A stretch of DNA of 64,000 bases from contig NZ_JAKFZS010000002.1 of assembly GCF_021654285.1 (NCBI RefSeq), positions 246,252 to 310,251 on the forward strand, read 5' to 3'. Position 1 is the first letter of the stretch. Every line of letters starts with the position of its first letter. A program made the translations under genes and the position numbers. Source of the stretch: Pseudoalteromonas luteoviolacea (GTDB lineage Bacteria; Pseudomonadota; Gammaproteobacteria; Enterobacterales; Alteromonadaceae). Of this stretch, positions 25,204 to 33,815 are shown piece after piece. The notes under the pieces were generated by a model, which ran no database searches, had not been told where the DNA came from, and was given only the letters and a program-made list of their open reading frames with translations.

Positions 25204-25377
25204 TGCCGGGTTAGTCACATGCATCATTAAAACAAAAAAGCCTAAAACCAATGCGGAAAACAGAAGAATATAGATGAAACCGCGCTTTCCTTGTTTGATA
25301 GGTACATTGTTTACGCGTAAAAAGTAATACCATCCAGCGCACAAAATCAGTGGTAATAAAAATAAAATCCGGAACAT
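25201..25377 (-). CDS. Small two-helix membrane protein, 58 residues
   Basis: The frame begins MFRILFLLPLILCAGWYYFL and has a second hydrophobic stretch, GFIYILLFSALVLGFFVLMM, joined by a short basic linker (VPIKQGKR). I recall similar short proteins next to erpA in Shewanella and Pseudoalteromonas but no function. It converges with erpA at a shared terminator. It is under 60 residues and easily missed. The start codon lacks a strong ribosome site. Two-helix topology and gene position are the evidence. Confidence 0.65.
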   Translation of the reverse strand: MFRILFLLPLILCAGWYYFLRVNNVPIKQGKRGFIYILLFSALVLGFFVLMMHVTNPA

Positions 25378-25731
25378 TTTTGAGCCCTTTTTTTAAGTTA
25401 ATTTTAAGATTAGCTGTAAATGCTTATTTTTAAAAGAAAAATAAATTATTTCAAATACTGGTACAAGATATAAAATTTTTGTTAAAGTGTAGTATGTACC
25501 CTACATGAAAAAAACGAATATAGTTTTTCAAAAATTTATTAGGTTTTAGCGGTAAGATAGTCTATACCTAATTGGGTACATAGGAACACACCTGTTGTTG
25601 ATACAGGAAATGTGCAAGGCCTATAGGGCCTACAGAGGTATTATTTTTTTAAATACAATAGCCAGCTGAGTGAGACGGGCAAATTTCACGAGGCCAGTTG
25701 AGATTAATCATCAAGTAGGAGATGTTTATTT
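25378..25731 (+). other. Structured 5' leader region before the XRE gene
   Basis: No gene is visible in these 354 bases. They contain: TGTAG-N8-CTACA at 25488-25505; TATGTACCC near 25493 repeated as its exact inverse GGGTACATA near 25573; a hairpin CCTGT-N7-ACAGG near 25590-25606 that extends with flanking CACA/TGTG; and a hairpin AGGCC-N5-GGCCT near 25617-25632, followed about 15 bases later by a T-run. This is either a long structured untranslated leader or a compound operator. Confidence 0.5.
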
Positions 25732-25977
25732 ATGATGGGTAAAACGGTTTCTTCGGAAGAAAACGGAAAGTTAACAAAATGGTTGAAATCAAAGCGTCAT
25801 GAGAAAGGTCATACAATGCGTAGCCTTGCTCAAGTTTTAGGTACGCCGCATTCTTTCATCGGAAAGATTGAAAACCAAGAGCGCCGTTTAGATGTGATCG
25901 AGTTTTTGCGCTATTGTGAAGCGCTAGAAGTTGACCCGTATGAAGGCCTATCTTTAATTAATAAAGAAGAGCTATAA
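25732..25977 (+). CDS. Small XRE-family HTH regulator
   Basis: The 81-residue protein is little more than one Cro/C1-type helix-turn-helix: a basic N-terminus, then TMRSLAQVLGTPHSFIGKIENQERRLDVIEFLRYCEAL, here described as residues 28 to about 66, the typical XRE core. It has no ligand-binding domain. Known: similar single-domain XRE proteins occur as antitoxins, phage repressors and housekeeping regulators. There is no toxin partner here. GGAG lies about ten bases before the ATG; an out-of-frame ATG nearer to it opens only a six-codon frame. Its own leader contains inverted repeats that may be its operator. Confidence 0.82.
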   Translation: MMGKTVSSEENGKLTKWLKSKRHEKGHTMRSLAQVLGTPHSFIGKIENQERRLDVIEFLRYCEALEVDPYEGLSLINKEEL

Positions 25978-25999
25978 CCCTTTACGGGATTAAGAATAC

Positions 26000-26021
26000 A
26001 AGGTGCAGGGAAGTGCACCTT
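26000..26021. terminator. Weak bidirectional hairpin between XRE gene and ampG
   Basis: AAGGTGCA pairs with TGCACCTT around six bases. It overlaps the ampG stop. T-runs are poor on both sides. Confidence 0.4.
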
Positions 26022-27399
26022 AGTCTTGTTTCTTATAGTCCGCCTCTATCGCATAGAGCTTATGGCGAATGAAATAGAGAAATAGCAAGGAAGGGAGCAC
26101 CATCAACGCAGTGATGACAAAAAATACTGCCCAATTGCCACCTAACCAGTCGTCAATGACTACACCACTGTAACTAGATAACACAGTTCTACCTAAACTG
26201 CCCAATGATGCCAGTAGTGCATAATGTGTTGCGCTAAAGGTTCTATCGCAGAGCATAGAAATGAAAGCGACCATAGCAACCAATGACCATGCCTGAGTAA
26301 AGCCATCAACAACAATGGCCAGAGCATAAAGTGACTCTTTTGGTCCCGCAACTGCTATCCAAGAAAAAATCAAATTAGAGGCTGCCATTGCGACACCACT
26401 GATAAACAGGCCTTTGACTATGCCATATTTGTGGTTGAAAATGCTGCCAAGGAAAGCAAATACAATGGTAATGAGCCCGGTGCCTAGCTTTGAGTACTGT
26501 GCTATTTGCGTATTTGTAAATCCAATTTCTTTATAAAATACGATGGACATGCGTGCTAAAAACGCTTCGCCAATCTTAAATAAAAAGATAAAGGTTAAGA
26601 GCGCAAGTGCTGTTTTGACGCCATTTTTATTAAAAAAGCTGACAAAGGGCGCGACCAGCGTAACACCCAACCAAGCGAGTAACTTATTGGCTTTGGAGTG
26701 GCCAAGTTGAGAGAGTTTTTCTTCGTATGCTTTTTGTATTTGCGCTTGTGCTGTATCACGATGAGACTCTGGCTCTTTTGCTATCAAGGTAACAACACAA
26801 AGTAATGCCATTATCACGGCGAGTAGCAAATAAACATCAGACCAAGATATATTTGGCAGATCGGCTGCGAAAAAAGGAATGGCACCAAGGAGGGCATAGC
26901 CGCTCCACCAACCTGATGTTGCCATTGCAGCCGCTGCCGTAGACTTTTCACTTTCTGATTGGGGCAGCACATCAATACGATAACCATCGATGGCAATATC
27001 GTGTGTCGCAGCGAATAAAGCAATTAAAAAGCACAGTAGAGCCGCATAAAACAAACTCGTTTTTAAATCAATAAATGCTAAACATACGGCGCTTGCCGTA
27101 ATAACGACTTGCCCGAGTAAAATCCAACTCCTACGCTGACCCAGCATGCTACCAAGCACGGGGAGCTTTAGTCTATCGACCAAGGGAGACCACAGAAAAT
27201 TGATGGTATAGGCGCTAAAAACAATACCAAACAATCCAATGAGGCTGCGGCTAAGGCCTTCATCTTTTAACCACGCAGACATGACTGAGCCGATCAGCAC
27301 CCAAGGGAAACCCTGGCTCATACCAAATGCAAATACAGTCAGCAGTCGTTTGTCTTTATAATAACTCAGGTATTGGGAAATACTGGCTGATGTCATCAT
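26020..27399 (-). CDS. ampG: Muropeptide permease AmpG
   Basis: AmpG is a 12-helix MFS importer that recovers anhydro-muropeptides from wall turnover and feeds the AmpR/beta-lactamase signal in species that have it. The 459-residue product has the family N-terminus (LLTVFAFGMSQGFPWVLIGSVM split by helices), the LWSPLVDRLKLP loop, GQRRSWILLGQ, and the acidic DIAIDGYRID segment. A central cytoplasmic loop of about 45 residues follows helix 6. It lies in a run rlmG-yajG-ppi-ampG; yajG-ampG adjacency is conserved in E. coli, with bolA nearby as here. Confidence 0.92.
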   Translation of the reverse strand: MMTSASISQYLSYYKDKRLLTVFAFGMSQGFPWVLIGSVMSAWLKDEGLSRSLIGLFGIVFSAYTINFLWSPLVDRLKLPVLGSMLGQRRSWILLGQVVITASAVCLAFIDLKTSLFYAALLCFLIALFAATHDIAIDGYRIDVLPQSESEKSTAAAAMATSGWWSGYALLGAIPFFAADLPNISWSDVYLLLAVIMALLCVVTLIAKEPESHRDTAQAQIQKAYEEKLSQLGHSKANKLLAWLGVTLVAPFVSFFNKNGVKTALALLTFIFLFKIGEAFLARMSIVFYKEIGFTNTQIAQYSKLGTGLITIVFAFLGSIFNHKYGIVKGLFISGVAMAASNLIFSWIAVAGPKESLYALAIVVDGFTQAWSLVAMVAFISMLCDRTFSATHYALLASLGSLGRTVLSSYSGVVIDDWLGGNWAVFFVITALMVLPSLLFLYFIRHKLYAIEADYKKQD

Positions 27400-27406
27400 T
27401 GTTTAG

Positions 27407-28030
27407 TTAAAACTCTTCAGCTGGCAAGATATCGACGCTATGAATGATAACCGCAGTCTTTGGGATAAATGAGTAACCTAGCTTTTGATTGTAGCCAGTT
27501 TCCACTTGCATTATCTTGTCCAAAGTTTCATAACCATCAGTGACGTTACCAAATACCGCAAATCCCCAACCTCTACCTGGGTTTAAGTGGTCATTGTCAT
27601 CCATATTAAAGAAGAACTGACGAGTACCCGAATGCGGCTTACTGTCTTGGTAGGCCATCGCGACCGAATACATTTCATTTTTTAGTCCGTTACCACTTTC
27701 ATTGAAAATGGGTTTGCGCTCGAACATGCCATCGTAGTCTTTGTCGTAGCCGCCACCTTGGATCACAAAGTCTTTTTCGTTGGCTTCATCACGTTCAACT
27801 CGATGAAAAACAGAGCCTTTATAATCACCATTGACAACATAGGTTAAAAAGTTATTTACCGTCAATGGTGCGCGTGAGCGGTCTAGCTCCACGGTGATTT
27901 TACCCAGCGATGTATTGATCTGAACTTTAGGGAACAGATTGTCTTTTTGGACGAAGCGTCCTTCTTTATTAGCTGCTTGTGCAAAGCTTGCTGTTAAAAT
28001 TACGAAAGCAAAAACCAATATGCGGATCAT
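27407..28030 (-). CDS. Periplasmic cyclophilin-type peptidyl-prolyl isomerase
   Basis: The 207-residue protein starts with a signal peptide (MIRILVFAFVILTASFAQA) and carries a bacterial cyclophilin domain: VQINTSLGKITVELD, NNFLTYV, SVFHRV, FVIQGGGYD, and the SGTRQFFFNMDDNDHL plus FAVFGNVTDG segments. It would catalyse proline cis/trans isomerisation in the periplasm, as PpiA does. It lies 8 bases before ampG and 15 after yajG. The gene symbol ppiA is possible, but several paralogues usually exist. Confidence 0.9.
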   Translation of the reverse strand: MIRILVFAFVILTASFAQAANKEGRFVQKDNLFPKVQINTSLGKITVELDRSRAPLTVNNFLTYVVNGDYKGSVFHRVERDEANEKDFVIQGGGYDKDYDGMFERKPIFNESGNGLKNEMYSVAMAYQDSKPHSGTRQFFFNMDDNDHLNPGRGWGFAVFGNVTDGYETLDKIMQVETGYNQKLGYSFIPKTAVIIHSVDILPAEEF

Positions 28031-28045
28031 GTTGACTGCCTCTTA

Positions 28046-28618
28046 TTATTGTTGTGCGATGAAATCAATTAACTCTTTGTCTTTAATTATATGAGTAACA
28101 AGTTGCTGTGCGAGCATATTAAGCTGACCTTCCACCTTGGCTTGGTCGTGCTTTAAAGATCCCGATAGCGTGCGAGTCCCTGTGTATGACTTACTAAAAG
28201 TACCACTTGGTTTATTGACCGTCACTTTAAATTCAGCTTCGGCATTACTTTCATGCTTGCTGTATGTTTCAGTCACTTGCGCTAAGAACTTATTTATCTC
28301 CAGTGTAATCGTTGTTTTTGCTTCTGAAGTAATGTTTGCGTTATTCGCCACTAAGGCCTGTTTAAATACATTAGAAATAGTGACCGGCAAGTTTGCATCA
28401 GGTAAGTACACCGCGGGCTCTGTATTAAGCACCTTGACAGTAAACTTGGATGTTCTTAAATCCATCACATTGACATTGACATTGATAGGCATGTTAAGCT
28501 GGACAACTTGGCCTTCGGAATATTGTGGATTCATGATCACCGACTTTGGCGCGGCTGTGCAGCCAGACAATACAGCCAACATGCCTGCAGTTGCGAGAGA
28601 GTAGATAATTTTGGCCAT
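28046..28618 (-). CDS. yajG: YajG-family lipoprotein
   Basis: The 190-residue protein has a lipoprotein signal with the lipobox LSGC (Cys20) and the YajG domain, with alternating hydrophobic strands (VNVNVMDLRTSKFTV, TITLEINKFLAQVTE). Function is unknown. Serine follows Cys+1 as Thr/Ala, with no Asp retention signal, so an outer-membrane location is likely. Its position between rlmG and the ppi-ampG pair, with bolA close by, matches the conserved bolA-yajG-ampG neighbourhood. Confidence 0.85.
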   Translation of the reverse strand: MAKIIYSLATAGMLAVLSGCTAAPKSVIMNPQYSEGQVVQLNMPINVNVNVMDLRTSKFTVKVLNTEPAVYLPDANLPVTISNVFKQALVANNANITSEAKTTITLEINKFLAQVTETYSKHESNAEAEFKVTVNKPSGTFSKSYTGTRTLSGSLKHDQAKVEGQLNMLAQQLVTHIIKDKELIDFIAQQ

Positions 28619-28620
28619 GA

Positions 28621-29775
28621 TTAGCTCCTTTTTATTACGCTTAATACGGTAAACTTTTTATTATTGCCCAGCACCTTACAATTACCAAAAAGGCGCTGCA
28701 ACTTATCTTGATAATCCAAATGACGATTTCCAATGATCCTGAGCTCGCCGCCATTGCGCAGTGTATATTTAGCCTGTAAAAACATTTGCCAAGCAATGTG
28801 GTCTGTGATGGCTTGTGCTTGGTGGAATGGCGGATTACACAGCACTAAATCGGCACTGTTCGGAGTAAAGTCGGTTAAACAGTCGTTTTGTACAAATTGG
28901 CTATCGCTCAGTCTGGTAGGTAGATTGTCTGCTACGTTCTGGCGAGCACTTGCGACAGCCATCGCAGACTCATCCACAAAGGTGACTTTTGCATTGGGCA
29001 TACGGTTTAATGTTTGCAGTCCAATCACGCCATTACCACAACCCAAATCAATGATGTTGAGTGCCTTTTTACCTGCAGGTAGGTAGTTAAAGAAAAACCG
29101 TGCGCCAATATCTAAGGAATCACGTGAAAAGACATTGGCGTGATTGGTGATGGTCATCTCTGTGTTTTCTAATGACCAAGATACTGGAAACTTGCAAGCA
29201 ACGGGCTTGTTGGTTGTTTTAGAAAAAATTAATCGAGACTTTTTAACGGCCAAACTGGTTTTTGGTTCGTAGATAAAATGGTTAAACGACTTTAGTGTCG
29301 AGGTATGGATCTCTTTTGCTTTACCCGCGGCAACAACAGGGATGTCTGCGGGTAAGTGACTCAATTTTGCTAACTGGTGCTGTAAATAACCTGCATTTTT
29401 AGGTATTTTTAGTATCACTAAATCGATGTCATGGGGCAGCGCATCCAAGCTATCTAAAAATGAGATATGGGTATCTGGTAGCTGGTTTTCGCTCAGATTG
29501 TATTTACACGATGCGGTGCTCACAAAAGAGTCGTTGACAAAATGAATGGCAGGGAGCTGATCATCATGTTGGTAAATAACGGATAGTGCGCAACTAAGTG
29601 CGCCAAAGCTGTCATTTAACACTAATATTTTACGCACATCTGGGTAGTCTTCGCTGATGTGTTCAAGTAGATACTCGTCTGCGGCATCCCAAGCCTGTAA
29701 ACTGCGATTTTTTTGTTCTAGAGGAAATCGATGTAAAGTAAATGGGCGATTAGCCAATACCGCGTCGGTTGTCAT
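28621..29775 (-). CDS. rlmG: 23S rRNA (guanine1835-N2)-methyltransferase RlmG
   Basis: RlmG methylates G1835 of 23S rRNA with SAM. The 384-residue protein has the two-domain layout of RsmC/RlmG: a degenerate N-terminal Rossmann domain (LQAWDAADEYLLEH, LNDSFGALSCAL) and an active C-terminal one with IIDLGCGNGVIGL, TFVDESAMAVAS and the catalytic VLCNPPFHQ. HNHANVFSRDSLDIGARFF-type linker is conserved (seen as NHANVFSRDSL). The ATG at 29775 fits the family start; the frame continues upstream without a better start. Two bases separate it from yajG. Confidence 0.94.
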   Translation of the reverse strand: MTTDAVLANRPFTLHRFPLEQKNRSLQAWDAADEYLLEHISEDYPDVRKILVLNDSFGALSCALSVIYQHDDQLPAIHFVNDSFVSTASCKYNLSENQLPDTHISFLDSLDALPHDIDLVILKIPKNAGYLQHQLAKLSHLPADIPVVAAGKAKEIHTSTLKSFNHFIYEPKTSLAVKKSRLIFSKTTNKPVACKFPVSWSLENTEMTITNHANVFSRDSLDIGARFFFNYLPAGKKALNIIDLGCGNGVIGLQTLNRMPNAKVTFVDESAMAVASARQNVADNLPTRLSDSQFVQNDCLTDFTPNSADLVLCNPPFHQAQAITDHIAWQMFLQAKYTLRNGGELRIIGNRHLDYQDKLQRLFGNCKVLGNNKKFTVLSVIKRS

Positions 29776-29815
29776 AGGTCTATATTTTTCACTAACAATG
29801 TGAGTGCATAATATC

Positions 29816-30397
29816 ATGTCACAGCTGAACAAAGAATGTTTGCCTGAAGGCTTTAAGTATTTTCCACAGGTTATCTCTTTTGATAAAAGCTTGGCTTTGT
29901 ATGAGCATTTAAGTACGAGTTTGCCTTGGCAACAGCCAAAAATTCAGGTCTATGGTAAATATCATCTTATTCCGAGGTTGCAGTGTTTCGTTGCCGACCC
30001 GGGTGTACGTTATGGCTACTCAGGTAAGTCATTGGATAATGTTCCATGGCTGCCCGCATTGGATGCCATGCGCCAGCGCTTAAAAAATCAATATGATAAA
30101 GCTTTTAATGCACTGCTGGTTAATTGGTATCGTGATGGCATGGATACCATGGGGTGGCACAGTGACGATGAAAAAGAGCTGGGCAATAGGCCATTAATTG
30201 CCTCGGTTTCTTTGGGGGCACCAAGAATGTTCAAAATACGTCATCGACAAACTCGGGAAGTCACTTCTTTTGTGCTTGAAACGGGCAGCATGTTGATTAT
30301 GTCAGGAGACAGTCAGCACGATTATGAGCACAGTCTGTCTAAACAAACAAAAGTCAATCAGGGGCGAATTAATCTGACATTTAGAACGGTTGGTTAA
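29816..30397 (+). CDS. AlkB-family 2-oxoglutarate/Fe(II) dioxygenase
   Basis: The 193-residue protein resembles the short AlkB group near human ALKBH2/3, which remove alkyl groups from DNA bases. Iron ligands are visible in MGWHSDDE (His and Asp) and HDYEHSL (His), with the 2-oxoglutarate arginine in GRINLTFR. Substrate-pocket elements LPRLQCFVADPG-like (IPRLQCFVAD) and NALLVNWYRDG are also typical. It diverges from rlmG, with only 40 bases between starts. The ATG at 29816 was chosen over an in-frame GTG. No Ada or LexA site is evident. Confidence 0.88.
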   Translation: MSQLNKECLPEGFKYFPQVISFDKSLALYEHLSTSLPWQQPKIQVYGKYHLIPRLQCFVADPGVRYGYSGKSLDNVPWLPALDAMRQRLKNQYDKAFNALLVNWYRDGMDTMGWHSDDEKELGNRPLIASVSLGAPRMFKIRHRQTREVTSFVLETGSMLIMSGDSQHDYEHSLSKQTKVNQGRINLTFRTVG

Positions 30398-30456
30398 TCC
30401 TAGTTTAGGGCGTATAGTATGCGATGTTTAACAATATGATAGTAAAGAGTATGCCC

Positions 30457-30768
30457 ATGTCTATGCAGCAACAAATACACACCAAACTCAGTGACGCAAT
30501 TGATTGCACGCACCTTGAGGTGATCAATGAAAGCCATATGCACAGTCGCGGGAGTGATTCGCACTTTAAAGTGATTGTTGTCAGTGAAGAGTTTTCTGGT
30601 TTACGTTTATTGCCTCGCCACAGGCGCATAAATGAGGTACTAAAGTCTGAATTAGCCAATGATATTCATGCGCTGGCTATTCATGCCCATACACCTGAAG
30701 AATTTAGTGAGCAGTCTGGGCAAGTACCAGCGTCACCAAACTGTTTAGGTGGGTCTAAGTTCGACTAA
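30457..30768 (+). CDS. bolA: BolA family protein
   Basis: BolA works with monothiol glutaredoxins in Fe-S and redox homeostasis and affects cell morphology under stress. The 103-residue product has the class II KH-like fold motif: LEVINESHMHSRGSDSHFKVIVVSEEF, split here as ESHMHSRGSDSHFKV, then RHRRINEVLKSEL and IHALAIHAHTPEEF. The start at 30457 has AAGAG at proper spacing; two other ATGs are near. It keeps the conserved neighbourhood with yajG and ampG. Confidence 0.92.
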   Translation: MSMQQQIHTKLSDAIDCTHLEVINESHMHSRGSDSHFKVIVVSEEFSGLRLLPRHRRINEVLKSELANDIHALAIHAHTPEEFSEQSGQVPASPNCLGGSKFD

Positions 30769-30769
30769 C

Positions 30770-30786
30770 ATCTGATCAGACCTGTA
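30770..30786 (+). promoter_or_regulatory. FadR-type site before fabV
   Basis: ATCTGATCAGACCTGTA agrees at 13 of 17 positions with the FadR site at E. coli fabA as I recall it (AACTGATCGGACTTGTT). It begins two bases after bolA ends. The candidate -10 TATACG at 30809-30814 would place the site centre near -43, the position from which FadR activates fabA. A hairpin around ACCT-N6-AGGT overlaps it and might also serve bolA termination. Confidence 0.5.
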
Positions 30787-30911
30787 TTTAGGTCATCAGA
30801 GATTACACTATACGCAATTTTTCTGGCACCATCTTTCTAACCCCTCAGTTGTTTGTGGTAAATGATGGGCCTAAATACTTGAGACAAATTCAAAATTTAG
30901 TAGGAAATATA

Positions 30912-32102
30912 ATGGTAATTAAGCCGAAGATCCGTGGTTTTATCTGTACAAATGCTCATCCAGCAGGTTGTGCTGCACATGTTGAAGAGCAAATCGCTTA
31001 TGTTAAGCAACAGGGCGAGTTAAAAGATGGTCCAAAAAATGTACTTGTGATCGGTGCTTCTACTGGCTATGGCCTAGCGTCTCGTATTACCGCCGCATTT
31101 GGTTCTGGTGCAAAAACACTGGGTATCTTTTTTGAGAAAGAAGGTACAGAGAAAAAAACAGCATCTGCTGGTTGGTACAACACCGCGGCTTTCCAAAACG
31201 CAGCTGACAAAGCAGGCCTTTGGTCTAAAAACATTAATGGCGATGCGTTTTCAACTGAACTAAAAGAAAAAGCCATTGAAGCGATTAAAGCGGATATGGG
31301 TAAAGTTGATTTAATTATTTACAGCCTAGCTTCGCCGCGTCGTACTGATCCTAAAACAGGTGAGACACACAGCTCAGTACTTAAGCCAATTGGCGAAGCA
31401 ATCACAACTAAAAACTTAAATACGTCTAAGCGCGTAATCGACGAAGTGAGTGTTGAAGCGGCGAATGAAGAAGAAATCGCTAATACAGTTAAAGTGATGG
31501 GCGGTGAAGACTGGGAGCTTTGGCTAGATGCGCTTAAGCAAGCAGGTGTGCTAGCAGATAACTTTAAGACGACTGCTTATACTTATATTGGTAAAGAGCT
31601 AACATGGCCAATTTATGGTCATGCAACAATCGGTAAAGCGAAAGAAGATTTAGATAGAGCTGCAGCGGCAATTAAAGCATCTACAGCTGCGCTAAATGGT
31701 GAAGCTTATGTGTCTTCTCTAAATGCAGTTGTGACACAAGCGAGCTCTGCAATTCCAATCATGCCACTTTATATCTCCGCTTTATTTAAAGTAACCAAAG
31801 AAGACGGCACATATGAAGGGACTATTGAGCAGATCCACGGTCTATTTAATGAAAGTCTGTACAGTGATAGCCCGCGTTTTGATGACGGTGGTCACCTGTT
31901 CCAAAACTACAAAGAGCTAGAAGAGGGTGTGCAAGCACGTATTCAGCATATTTGGGATACAGTAGATACGGATACGATTGATGCATTGACTGACTACGAA
32001 GGTTATCACAACGAATTCCTAAAATTATTTGGCTTTGGTATTGATGGTGTCGATTATGATGCTGACGTAAATACTATTGCTGAAATCAATAATTTAGTTT
32101 AA
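30912..32102 (+). CDS. fabV: Enoyl-ACP reductase FabV
   Basis: FabV is the large, triclosan-tolerant SDR-type enoyl-ACP reductase that finishes each round of fatty acid elongation with NADH. The 396-residue protein has MVIKPKIRGFICTNAHP, the nucleotide site VLVIGASTGYGLA, SPRRTDPKTGE, and the extended active-site motif Tyr-x8-Lys seen as YGHATIGKAK. AGGA lies six bases before the ATG. No other ENR gene lies in the window. A FadR-type site lies upstream. Confidence 0.95.
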   Translation: MVIKPKIRGFICTNAHPAGCAAHVEEQIAYVKQQGELKDGPKNVLVIGASTGYGLASRITAAFGSGAKTLGIFFEKEGTEKKTASAGWYNTAAFQNAADKAGLWSKNINGDAFSTELKEKAIEAIKADMGKVDLIIYSLASPRRTDPKTGETHSSVLKPIGEAITTKNLNTSKRVIDEVSVEAANEEEIANTVKVMGGEDWELWLDALKQAGVLADNFKTTAYTYIGKELTWPIYGHATIGKAKEDLDRAAAAIKASTAALNGEAYVSSLNAVVTQASSAIPIMPLYISALFKVTKEDGTYEGTIEQIHGLFNESLYSDSPRFDDGGHLFQNYKELEEGVQARIQHIWDTVDTDTIDALTDYEGYHNEFLKLFGFGIDGVDYDADVNTIAEINNLV

Positions 32103-32112
32103 TTATTGAACG

Positions 32113-32140
32113 GATGGTGAAGCGTGCTTGCTTCACCATC
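32113..32140 (+). terminator. Hairpin terminator after fabV
   Basis: GATGGTGAAGC pairs perfectly with GCTTCACCATC over 11 bp around a six-base loop. The following stretch is AT-rich without a pure T-run. Confidence 0.6.
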
Positions 32141-32298
32141 ATATATTTATCCCGCTAAACACACCTATCTTTTTCTCATTCAATACCACTTTGGTCTATA
32201 TTGAATTAATCGCAATTAGCTGAACTGAGCTAAAACCATTGTTAAGTCGTATTAATTTGATAATTCTACTCGCATAGTCAGGGCGATTAATGTTAAAA

Positions 32299-32326
32299 TT
32301 GCGGAAATATGTGAGGACTATATATC
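32299..32326 (+). promoter_or_regulatory. Candidate nqr promoter
   Basis: TTGCGG and TATATC are separated by 16 bases about 145 bases before nqrA. Matches are moderate, so this is a tentative call. The rest of the 367-base gap between fabV and nqrA shows only the fabV hairpin and the FNR-type palindrome. Confidence 0.35.
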
Positions 32327-32348
32327 ACGACGCTTGTTTTTGGTTGAT

Positions 32349-32362
32349 TTGACTTTTGTCAA
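32349..32362. promoter_or_regulatory. FNR/ANR-type palindrome before nqrA
   Basis: TTGAC-TTTT-GTCAA is a perfect palindrome of the FNR/ANR form TTGAY-N4-RTCAA. It lies just downstream of the candidate promoter, where a bound regulator would repress. Lowering Na+-NQR when oxygen is short would make sense, but this is inference. Confidence 0.5.
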
Positions 32363-32469
32363 GTCTCTTTTGATTAGGCGAGTTCTTTGATACTGAAAAC
32401 ACGATGAGATAGCGGCCGTGATAACTAAAGATTTTTCAATTTCTTTCCGTTAATGTAATGCAAGTGCGT

Positions 32470-33813
32470 ATGATCAACATAAAAAAAGGTCTGGACTTAC
32501 CCATAGAGGGCGCACCACAGCAAGCTATTCATGATGGCGCTGCCATCAAACGCGTAGCTGTGCTTGGTGAAGAGTTTATTGGTATGCGTCCAACCATGCA
32601 TGTTCGTGTGGATGACCAAGTCAAAAAAGGCCAAATTCTTTTTGAAGACAAAAAGAATCCTGGCGTCAAGTTTACTGCGCCAGCCTCTGGTGTAGTTAAA
32701 GAAATCAACCGTGGTGCTAAGCGTGTTCTTCAGTCTGTCGTGATTGAAGTGCAAGGCAATGAGCAAATCACTTTCGACAAGGTCGCAGCTGCTGATTTAA
32801 GCAACTTAGATCGTGAGAAAGTTAAAGAAGTGCTTATTGAATCTGGTCAGTGGCCAGCGCTACGTGCACGTCCATTTAGCCGTGTTGCTGTTCCAAGTGC
32901 AACGCCGAGCTCAATCTTCGTGACAGCCATAGATACTAACCCATTAGCCGCAGATCCTGCAGTGATCATTGCTGAAAACGTTGAAGCGTTTGAAGCGGGT
33001 CTTGCTGTGGTTTCACGTCTAACTGATGGTAAAGTATTTGTGTGTAAGCAGTCTGGTAGTAAAGTACCAAGCTCTTCGCTATCACAAGTAGAAGTACATG
33101 AGTTCGCGGGTGTTCACCCAGCAGGCTTAGTGGGTACTCATATCCATCATCTAGATGCAGTTGGTGCAGACAAGCAAGTTTGGCACTTAGGTTACCAGGA
33201 CGTTATCGCGTTTGGTAAGCTGTTCCTAACTGGCGAGATCTACACTGATCGAGTTGTTTCTTTAGCAGGTCCTCGCGTAAAGAATCCTCGTTTAGTTAAA
33301 ACTCAAGTTGGTGCGTCGTTAACAGATTTAGTATCTGGTGAACTTGAAGACGGTGATAACCGAGTCATTTCTGGCTCTGTGTTAGCTGGTAAAACAGCAG
33401 CCGGCCCTCATGGTTTCCTAGGTCGTTACCACGTACAGGTTTCAGTTCTTCTTGAAGGTCGTGAGAAAGAACTATTTGGTTGGATTGCGCCAGGTAGTAA
33501 AAAATTCTCTGTGACACGTACATTCATTTCACACTTAGCACCTAGCCGTTTGTTCAAGTTTACAACGTCTACTGGTGGTTCTAAGCGTGCAATGGTGCCA
33601 ATCGGCAACTATGAGCGTGTTATGCCTCTGGATATCCTACCAACGCTATTACTTCGTGATCTGATCGCAGGCGATCTAGATAGCGCTATCTCTTTAGGTG
33701 CGCTTGAGCTTGACGAAGAAGATTTAGCATTGTGTACCTTCGTATGTCCAGGCAAGTATGACTTTGGCTTAATCCTACGTGATTGCCTGACTACTATCGA
33801 GAAGGAAGGTTAA
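32470..33813 (+). CDS. nqrA: Na+-translocating NADH:quinone reductase subunit A
   Basis: NqrA is the cytoplasmic, quinone-site-proximal subunit of the sodium-pumping NADH:ubiquinone oxidoreductase. The 447-residue product aligns end to end with Vibrio Nqr[63 protein letters not shown] and the C-terminal [20 protein letters not shown]. The ATG at 32470 fits the family start; an in-frame ATG sits four codons earlier. It opens the six-gene nqr operon. Confidence 0.97.
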   Translation: MINIKKGLDLPIEGAPQQAIHDGAAIKRVAVLGEEFIGMRPTMHVRVDDQVKKGQILFEDKKNPGVKFTAPASGVVKEINRGAKRVLQSVVIEVQGNEQITFDKVAAADLSNLDREKVKEVLIESGQWPALRARPFSRVAVPSATPSSIFVTAIDTNPLAADPAVIIAENVEAFEAGLAVVSRLTDGKVFVCKQSGSKVPSSSLSQVEVHEFAGVHPAGLVGTHIHHLDAVGADKQVWHLGYQDVIAFGKLFLTGEIYTDRVVSLAGPRVKNPRLVKTQVGASLTDLVSGELEDGDNRVISGSVLAGKTAAGPHGFLGRYHVQVSVLLEGREKELFGWIAPGSKKFSVTRTFISHLAPSRLFKFTTSTGGSKRAMVPIGNYERVMPLDILPTLLLRDLIAGDLDSAISLGALELDEEDLALCTFVCPGKYDFGLILRDCLTTIEKEG

Positions 33814-33815
33814 AA

